Source: Tenggerimyces flavus | GTDB lineage: Bacteria; Actinomycetota; Actinomycetes; Propionibacteriales; Actinopolymorphaceae | Reading direction: 5' to 3' | DNA: 64,000 nt | Assembly: GCF_016907715.1 (NCBI RefSeq) | Contig: NZ_JAFBCM010000001.1 | Location: 5,518,001-5,582,000, forward strand | Shown: piece after piece, positions 57,935 to 64,000 of the stretch | How the letters are laid out: the number at the start of each line of letters is the position of its first letter | How positions within the stretch are numbered: the first letter of the stretch is position 1 | Position numbers and translations under genes: made by a program | The notes under the pieces: generated by a model | Database searches by the model: none | The model's input: the letters and a program-made list of their open reading frames with translations, nothing else | Told to the model about the DNA's origin: nothing

Positions 57935-59953
57935 TCACCACTTGAGCGGGAGCTCGGGCGTCTTCGACCCGGTCGGCGGGACGCCGTACTTCTGCAGTGC
58001 GAACGACATCACGTCGTGGAAGACCGGAGCACCGTTCGAGGCGCCGCTGTGGTCGCCCTGGGGGTCCTGCAGCGCGACGTACACGACGAAGCGCGGGTCG
58101 TCTGCCGGGGCGAAGCCACCGAACGAGGCTGTGTAGCCGCGGTAGCAGCCGCAGGTCGGGTCGGCCTTCTGTGCCGTGCCCGTCTTGCCCGCCACGCGGT
58201 AGCCCGGGATCTGCGCCTTCTTGGCCAGCGCGCTGTCGCCCTGGACGACCTGCTCCATCATCAGCGCGACCGCGTTCGCCGCTTCCTTGCTGACGACGCG
58301 CGACGTCTTCGGGGCAGGCGCCGGTGTCAACGAGCCCTTGTCATCGACGTGACCCTTCACCAGCGTTGGCGCAATCCGTACGCCGTCGTTGGCCACGGTC
58401 GCGAGCCCGGACGCTATCTGCACCGCGCTCACCGCGACGCCCTGGCCGAACGAGATCGTCGCCCGCTGCAGGTCGCTCCACTTGTCCAGCGCCGGCAGCA
58501 GCCCGGACGACTCGCCCGGGAAGCCCGTTCCCGGTGCCGTGCCGATGCCGAACTTCGCCAGGTACGCGCGCTGCTCGGCCTTCGGCATCCGTTCCGCCGC
58601 GAGCACTGTGCCGATGTTGCTGGACCGCGCGAGCGCGCCGGCGAAGGTGAGGTCGATCGTGCCGTGGCCCCACCAGTCACCGATCGACTTGCCGTCGCGC
58701 GGCAGCCGGCTCGGCAGCTTGATCTTCGTCGACGCGTCGACGTACCCGGCGTCGACCAGCGCGGCGGCGGTCAGCACCTTCATCACGCTGCCCGGCTCGT
58801 ACATGTCGGTCAGCGGTCGGTTGGCGCGGTTGGCCGCCTTCGCCTTGCCGGCCTGGTTCGGGTCGTACGTCGGCGCGGTCGCGAGCGCGATGATCTCGCC
58901 CGTCGTGGTGTCGATGACGACGACGTCGCCGCTCGTCGCTTTGCTCTTGCGCACCTGGTCGGCGATCGCGCGCTGCGCCGCCCACTGGACGTCACGGTCG
59001 ATCGTCAACCGTACGTTGGCACCCGGCACCGGAGCCTGGCTGGAATTCGTCGCGAGCGGGATGCGCCTGCCGGAGGCGTCGATCTCGTACTGCGCCTTGC
59101 CGTCCTTGCCCTTGAGCTGCTTGTCGAGCGCGTACTCCAGACCGCCGAGGCCGTTGCCGTCAGAACCGACGAAGCCGACGATGTTCGCCGCGACGTTCTT
59201 CGACGGGTACGTACGCAACGGGTCGGGCTGGCTGAACACGCCGACCAGCTTCTGCTTGGAGAGCCGGTCGCGCACCTTGTTCCACACGTCGCGCGACACG
59301 TACCGCGCGAGGTAGACGAAGCGGGTGTCCTTCTTCGCCAGCTTCGGCGTCAACGACGTCGCGGGCACCTTGAGCAGCGGGCCGAGTACTGCGGCGATCT
59401 GCGCCGCCTTCGCCCGCGTCATCTTCGGGTCCGCCGTCACGGCGACCGTGTCGACGGTCGTGGCGAGCGGCTTTCCGGCGGCGTCGGAGATCTCGCCGCG
59501 CGACGCGTGCAGGACGACCTCGTGCAGCCGCTGGCTCGTCGCCATCGCCGAGTACTTGGCGGCCTGGACGCCCTGCACCTCGATCAGCCGCCCGGCGAAG
59601 ACCGAGCCGATGATCGCGATCAACAGGAAGCCGACGCGCAGGCGCCGGCTGGACGTGCCGAGCTTGAACGTACGGGGCGGCTTGGGCCGGCGCGGCGGCT
59701 TCGGCTTGCGCACCGGCTGGGGCTTGCGTACGGACTGGGGCGGACGACGACGCTGCTGCTGGCCTTCCTTCGGCGGCATCAGCCGTGGCTGGCGCTGCTC
59801 CTCCGGCGAGCGCCGGCGGGCCGGCGACTGCACCCGGCCGCCGGCAGGGCGCGGCGGACGCCCCGTTGCCGGGACGCGGCGACGGGGTGTCCCCTGCTTC
59901 TCGTTGCCGGGGCCGGGACGGCGGGCGCCCGGTGGCAGCCGACGTTCGGTCAT
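57935..59953 (-). CDS. ftsI: Septal peptidoglycan transpeptidase FtsI (PBP3/PbpB)
   Basis: 672 aa. A very long basic, proline-rich cytoplasmic tail (about 1-105, with RKPQPVRKPKPPRRPKPPR) precedes the helix (about 108-128). A PBP dimerisation domain and the transpeptidase domain follow, with the catalytic Ser in EPGSVMKVL (SXXK), RSSNIGTVL (SXN) and AGKTGTAQKADP (KTG). There is a CGC pair shortly after it. FtsI crosslinks septal wall with FtsW. The ATG overlaps the ftsL stop by 4 bases. Mycobacterial PbpB also has a long tail, which binds other division proteins. Confidence 0.95.
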   Translation of the reverse strand: MTERRLPPGARRPGPGNEKQGTPRRRVPATGRPPRPAGGRVQSPARRRSPEEQRQPRLMPPKEGQQQRRRPPQSVRKPQPVRKPKPPRRPKPPRTFKLGTSSRRLRVGFLLIAIIGSVFAGRLIEVQGVQAAKYSAMATSQRLHEVVLHASRGEISDAAGKPLATTVDTVAVTADPKMTRAKAAQIAAVLGPLLKVPATSLTPKLAKKDTRFVYLARYVSRDVWNKVRDRLSKQKLVGVFSQPDPLRTYPSKNVAANIVGFVGSDGNGLGGLEYALDKQLKGKDGKAQYEIDASGRRIPLATNSSQAPVPGANVRLTIDRDVQWAAQRAIADQVRKSKATSGDVVVIDTTTGEIIALATAPTYDPNQAGKAKAANRANRPLTDMYEPGSVMKVLTAAALVDAGYVDASTKIKLPSRLPRDGKSIGDWWGHGTIDLTFAGALARSSNIGTVLAAERMPKAEQRAYLAKFGIGTAPGTGFPGESSGLLPALDKWSDLQRATISFGQGVAVSAVQIASGLATVANDGVRIAPTLVKGHVDDKGSLTPAPAPKTSRVVSKEAANAVALMMEQVVQGDSALAKKAQIPGYRVAGKTGTAQKADPTCGCYRGYTASFGGFAPADDPRFVVYVALQDPQGDHSGASNGAPVFHDVMSFALQKYGVPPTGSKTPELPLKW

Positions 59954-60489
59954 CGGGTGCCGCCGCTCGCCGGCTTGTTCGTCTGCACCGGCTTCTTCTG
60001 GTTCGCTGGCGGCTTCTGGTTGGCCGGTGGCTTCGCGCCCGTGATCGGCTTGACCGGAGGCTTCGCCGCGACCTTCGGCTTGGGCTTCGGCGGCGCCGTC
60101 GCCGGCGTCGGGTCACCGAGCACCTTGCCGTCGGACAGCCGGAGGAACGCCGGGTTCGGGTTCGCCACCATGCCGAGCTTCACCGCGCGCACCGCGAGGT
60201 TCTCCGGGGCCTGCAGCACCGCGACCTTGCGCTCGAGCTCGCTCTGCCGGTCGGCGAGCAGCGACGTCTGCCGCTGCAGGTCGTGGATCGCGAACGAGCC
60301 CTGCTGCAACGAGGTGTTGAGCAGCAGCAGCCCGACCAGGCCCACACCGAGCACGGCGAGGACGAGCAGAACGAACGGCACGCGCGGCGCCTTGAACGGT
60401 GCCTTCGGTACGACGTCGAGCCAGCGCTCGCGCTCCTGCTCCGGAACGAGCTCGCGGCGCGCCGGGTCGAGAATGTCGAGCAGACTCAT
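59950..60489 (-). CDS. ftsL: Cell division protein FtsL
   Basis: 179 aa: a short cytoplasmic part, one helix (about 39-60, [20 protein letters not shown]), a coiled coil ([28 protein letters not shown]), the family [19 protein letters not shown] segment, then an unusual C-terminal tail of about 50 residues of Lys, Pro, Ala, Gln and Asn. FtsL bridges FtsQ and FtsI/FtsW. ATG 60489 overlaps the rsmH stop by 4 bases. The extended tail is external and could contact the wall. Confidence 0.9.
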   Translation of the reverse strand: MSLLDILDPARRELVPEQERERWLDVVPKAPFKAPRVPFVLLVLAVLGVGLVGLLLLNTSLQQGSFAIHDLQRQTSLLADRQSELERKVAVLQAPENLAVRAVKLGMVANPNPAFLRLSDGKVLGDPTPATAPPKPKPKVAAKPPVKPITGAKPPANQKPPANQKKPVQTNKPASGGTR

Positions 60490-61451
60490 GCCGCTTCACC
60501 CCTTCCTTGGCGGATCTTCTCCGCGGCCCGCAACCGGGCCGAGCTGGCTCGTGGGTTGTCCGCCGCCTCCGTGGCGGACGGCTTCTCGGCGCCGCGGGTC
60601 ACCAGCCGTACGACCGGTTCGTGACCGGCCGGGATGACCGGCAGCCGGTCCGGGACGTCGGGCTTGGCGAGCGTCGCGAACGTCTGCTTGACCAGCCGGT
60701 CCTCGAGCGAGTGGTACGCGAGCACGACGATCCGCCCACCGACCGCGAGCGCCGCGACGGCCGCGGGCAGCGCACGTTCGAGCGCCGCCAGCTCGCCGTT
60801 GACCTCCATCCGCAGCGCCTGGAACGTCCGCTTGGCTGGATGTCCGCCGCTTCGTTGCGAGGCCATCGGGATCGCCGTACGCAGCAGCTCGACCAGTCGG
60901 CCGCTCGTGCTGAACGGAGCCTTCGACCGTTCCCGGACCACCGCGTCGGCGATCCGGCGGGCGAACCGCTCCTCGCCGAACGTCCGCAGGATCCGCGCCA
61001 GGTCCGCCGCCGGGTAGCTGTTCAGCACCTCGGCCGCGGTGATGCCCGTGGTCGGGTCCATCCGCATGTCGAGCGCGACGTCCCGGCTGTACGCGAAGCC
61101 GCGGTCGACGTCGTCGAGCTGCATCGACGAGACGCCGAGGTCGAACAGCACCCCGTCGACGCGGTCGATGCCGAGCCGGGAGAGAACGTCCGGGAGCTCG
61201 TCGTACACCGCGTGCACCAGCTCGACCCGGTCCGCCGACGAGGCGAGCCGCTCCCCCGCCGCGCTCAGCGCGCGGGGATCGCGGTCGAGTCCGACCAGCC
61301 GAGCCCGCGGGCTGTGCTCGAGGAGGGCGCTCGCGTGACCGGCGAGGCCGAGGGTCGCGTCGACGACGACAGCGTCGGGTTTGTCCAGGGCCGGAGCCAA
61401 CAAAGCGACGACGCGCTCTGCCATGACTGGCACGTGCGCCGCGGCCGCCAT
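60486..61451 (-). CDS. rsmH: 16S rRNA cytosine-1402 N4-methyltransferase RsmH
   Basis: 321 aa. It begins [15 protein letters not shown], the family start. The SAM-binding core is [18 protein letters not shown], the catalytic Asp lies in [26 protein letters not shown], and the C-terminus has [16 protein letters not shown] and [15 protein letters not shown]. The ATG follows the stop of a 41-aa gene by a single base. Confidence 0.97.
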   Translation of the reverse strand: MAAAAHVPVMAERVVALLAPALDKPDAVVVDATLGLAGHASALLEHSPRARLVGLDRDPRALSAAGERLASSADRVELVHAVYDELPDVLSRLGIDRVDGVLFDLGVSSMQLDDVDRGFAYSRDVALDMRMDPTTGITAAEVLNSYPAADLARILRTFGEERFARRIADAVVRERSKAPFSTSGRLVELLRTAIPMASQRSGGHPAKRTFQALRMEVNGELAALERALPAAVAALAVGGRIVVLAYHSLEDRLVKQTFATLAKPDVPDRLPVIPAGHEPVVRLVTRGAEKPSATEAADNPRASSARLRAAEKIRQGRGEAA

Positions 61452-61452
61452 C

Positions 61453-61578
61453 TCAACCGCCCAGTCCGAGCAGGAGGGAGAAGATCGCGGTGACTCCGAC
61501 GGAAACGCCGAAGGACACCGCCACGACCGCGAGGTTGGTGCGCAACTCTTGGCGCAGCCCCGTCCTGGTCCCGTTCAT
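61453..61578 (-). CDS. 41-aa single-helix membrane peptide between mraZ and rsmH
   Basis: A short frame from ATG 61578 to TGA 61453-61455, one base before the rsmH start. The peptide has a charged head with Arg and Glu ([15 protein letters not shown]) and one hydrophobic helix ([24 protein letters not shown]). It has a weak upstream GGGGGTCGAG. The tight link to rsmH and helix composition support a real gene. I do not know a family; a divisome or membrane role is only a suggestion from position. Confidence 0.65.
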   Translation of the reverse strand: MNGTRTGLRQELRTNLAVVAVSFGVSVGVTAIFSLLLGLGG

Positions 61579-61786
61579 GTTTCTCGACCCCCTGCACTGC
61601 TTGTACTGCTTCCCTGCCTACTGCTGAACCGGCCCGGCCAGGAGTTGGGCTTCCTGGTGTTCGTACGGCCAGGTCCCCGCCCGCTCGGCGCTTGTTCGCC
61701 GCCTTCTGGCACCGGGGAAGTGATGCCAGACCGCGACGCGCGGAGCGGGCCGGAGACCTCGTCGTACGACGAGTACGGACCGCGCC

Positions 61787-62218
61787 TTACAAAATCCCTG
61801 GGAGAACCTCCTCGCTGAGTTCGGCGAAGGCCTGCTCCTGCTGCCCGGAGTAGTTGGTCCAGGCTTCGGAGTCCCAGATCTCGACCCGGTTCATCGCCCC
61901 GATGACCACGCAGTCGCGGGTGAGGCCCGCGTACTCGCGCAGCATCGGCGGGATCGTGAACCGCCCCTGCTTGTCCGGCTTCTCGTCAGACGCGCCGGCG
62001 AACAGCATCCGGAGGTAGTCGCGGGCCGCCTTGTTCGTCACCGGCGCCTGCCGCATCTGCTCCGTCAACCGGCCGAACTCGGCTAGTGGCCACACGTACA
62101 GGCATCGCTCCTGTCCTCGTGTGACCACAAGACCCTCCGCCAGCTCGTCTCGGAACTTCGCTGGGAGGAAGAGCCGACCCTTCTCGTCCAGTCGGGGCGT
62201 GTGCGTGCCCAGGAACAC
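61787..62218 (-). CDS. mraZ: Transcriptional regulator MraZ
   Basis: 143 aa from GTG 62218, right after the last boxes of its own operator array. Both SpoVT/AbrB-like halves are present: [25 protein letters not shown] (2-26) and [18 protein letters not shown] (around 82-100), each with the DxxGR motif. MraZ rings bind repeats upstream of mraZ and repress the dcw operon. It begins the leftward dcw row. The stop is TAA; 208 bases separate it from the 41-aa gene. Confidence 0.96.
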   Translation of the reverse strand: MFLGTHTPRLDEKGRLFLPAKFRDELAEGLVVTRGQERCLYVWPLAEFGRLTEQMRQAPVTNKAARDYLRMLFAGASDEKPDKQGRFTIPPMLREYAGLTRDCVVIGAMNRVEIWDSEAWTNYSGQQEQAFAELSEEVLPGIL

Positions 62219-62684
62219 GGCTCGCACCTCCCGGCCGGTGGGATTTCGGTCAACTCCACCACCGAGCGCCACTTTACTCCACTTCACCCCACCGTCAACC
62301 ACATTCACTCCACACCTCGCTCCACTCGCCCCCTCCCAGGCGGCAAACGACCTGGTCAGAGGCGGTGGTGGAAAGTGGGGTGAAACGGCGCGTCCTGGGC
62401 CGGTGGTCCAGCGTTCGAAGGCCCGAAGTGGCCCAAACGCAACACAGATCGACAACAAACCGGGGAACGCAGGCGTCGGTAAGTGCGTAGGTGGTGGAGA
62501 GTGGAGCACCGCACGGCCGGGTATCCCTGGGGAAGGACGTACTGTCTTAGGCAGACGCCCGGCAGAGTGACGCTTTGCTCGCCGAACCGCAGTGCCCGAA
62601 CGTGCGTGAACCTGAGAGACTTGTCAAACAACCGTCGAAGTCAGATCGCCGCGTCGGCGGCGCCAAGCTGGTACCTAGGAGGCC
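62219..62684. other. Divergent control region between mraZ and moxR
   Basis: 466 bases without a gene. In addition to the minus-strand MraZ array it holds two pairs of GTGG boxes on the plus strand, each 10 bases apart (62365 and 62375; 62491 and 62501). These could bring moxR under MraZ. The moxR start region has AGGAGG (62677-62682). No T tract or attenuator was recognised. Confidence 0.6.
62255..62326 (-). promoter_or_regulatory. MraZ-box array upstream of mraZ
   Basis: On the minus strand, GTGG-type boxes (GTGGAG, GTGGCG, GTGGAG, GTGGGG, GTGGTT, GTGGAG, GTGGAG) are spaced 13, 10, 10, 10, 11 and 12 bases apart, their first bases at 62260, 62273, 62283, 62293, 62303, 62314 and 62326. Direct repeats at one helical turn are the known MraZ operator. 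The nearest box is 37 bases from the mraZ start. Confidence 0.8.
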
Positions 62685-63713
<1,029 letters not shown>

Positions 63714-63734
63714 GTTTCGCCTAGGAGTACTCGA

Positions 63735-64000
63735 GTGGCCGGTCGCTTCTCCAGCCTCACCACCCGCGGCCGCGCCTTCCTCGCCGCGGGCATCGCGGCG
63801 GCCGTCTGTGCGCTCGCCCTCGGGCAGAACGACATGCTCCGGGTCGCGATCTTCCTCATCGCGCTCCCGGTCGTCACCGTGCTCGTGGTCGCGCGGACCC
63901 GCTACCGGATCGCCGCCACCCGGTCGATCGAGCCGGTACGCGTGCCGGTCGGCAAGCAGGCGACGGTCCGGCTGCATCTGGAGAACGTGGGCCGGATGCC
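63735..64000 (+). CDS. DUF58 domain protein, cut by the window end
   Basis: Only about 88 codons are present. The visible part starts with GTG 63735 (AGGAG 7 bases upstream) and has two N-terminal helices (RAFLAAGIAAAVCALALG and VAIFLIALPVVTVLVVA), then RYRIAATRSIEPVRVPVGKQATVRLHLENVG, the beta-rich opening of DUF58 proteins. It pairs with MoxR. The VWA-like part is beyond the edge. Confidence 0.85.
   Translation, partial: MAGRFSSLTTRGRAFLAAGIAAAVCALALGQNDMLRVAIFLIALPVVTVLVVARTRYRIAATRSIEPVRVPVGKQATVRLHLENVGRM

Overview
The window is about 70% GC and uses many GTG and TTG starts. It carries a SARP-type regulator, a DivIVA/SepF/YggT block downstream of ftsZ, and a complete division and cell-wall (dcw) cluster. 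This points to an actinomycete chromosome. The small-gene content resembles Propionibacteriales (Nocardioidaceae, Kribbella or Actinopolymorpha type), but that placement is a weak inference. No rRNA, tRNA, CRISPR array, transposase or integrase was recognised.

Layout. Positions 1-4514 (minus strand) hold a histidine operon, hisD-hisN-hisC-hisB-(48-aa membrane peptide)-hisH, cut by the window edge. Positions 4758-9053 hold a PhyH-type dioxygenase and a large SARP/AAA regulator, followed by an MMPL exporter and a MmyB-type regulator divergent from a drug/proton antiporter. Positions 13784-16645 (plus) hold a LON-domain protein, a beta-propeller membrane protein and a YbaK-type deacylase. Positions 16827-22923 (minus) hold a DUF3352 protein, a membrane protein and dnaE. 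A lipoprotein gene (plus) follows. Then comes a minus-strand row: DUF167, a DksA-like zinc-finger protein with a histone-H1-like tail, lspA, an rluD-type gene, chorismate mutase and a GNAT enzyme. ileS lies at 27380-30517 (plus).

From 30657 to 62218 lies the dcw region, read leftwards: mraZ, a 41-aa membrane peptide, rsmH, ftsL, ftsI, an unknown 99-aa protein, murE, murF, mraY, murD, a secreted hydrolase, ftsW, murG, murC, ftsQ, ftsZ, pgeF, yggS, sepF, yggT and divIVA. Many joints are 4-base stop/start overlaps, so the genes are probably translationally coupled. Two plus-strand insertions break the order: a metallo-hydrolase gene between ftsQ and ftsZ, and a 7.6-kb cassette (49256-56861) between the ftsI group and murE. 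The cassette holds an SMR/TetR/MFS efflux group and a carbohydrate ABC operon led by an ADP-ribosylglycohydrolase-family enzyme and ended by a LacI regulator. Divergent from mraZ are moxR and a partial DUF58 gene.

The most unusual material is non-coding. Two copies of a roughly 420-base dispersed element (41431-41847 and 57187-57619) share a potential multi-branched fold supported by compensatory base changes. A family of long hairpins recurs between genes. Several keep the same 7-base loop (ATAGGTT or its complement) while their stems differ, and many arms are themselves palindromic. I suggest these as the least-described system in the window.
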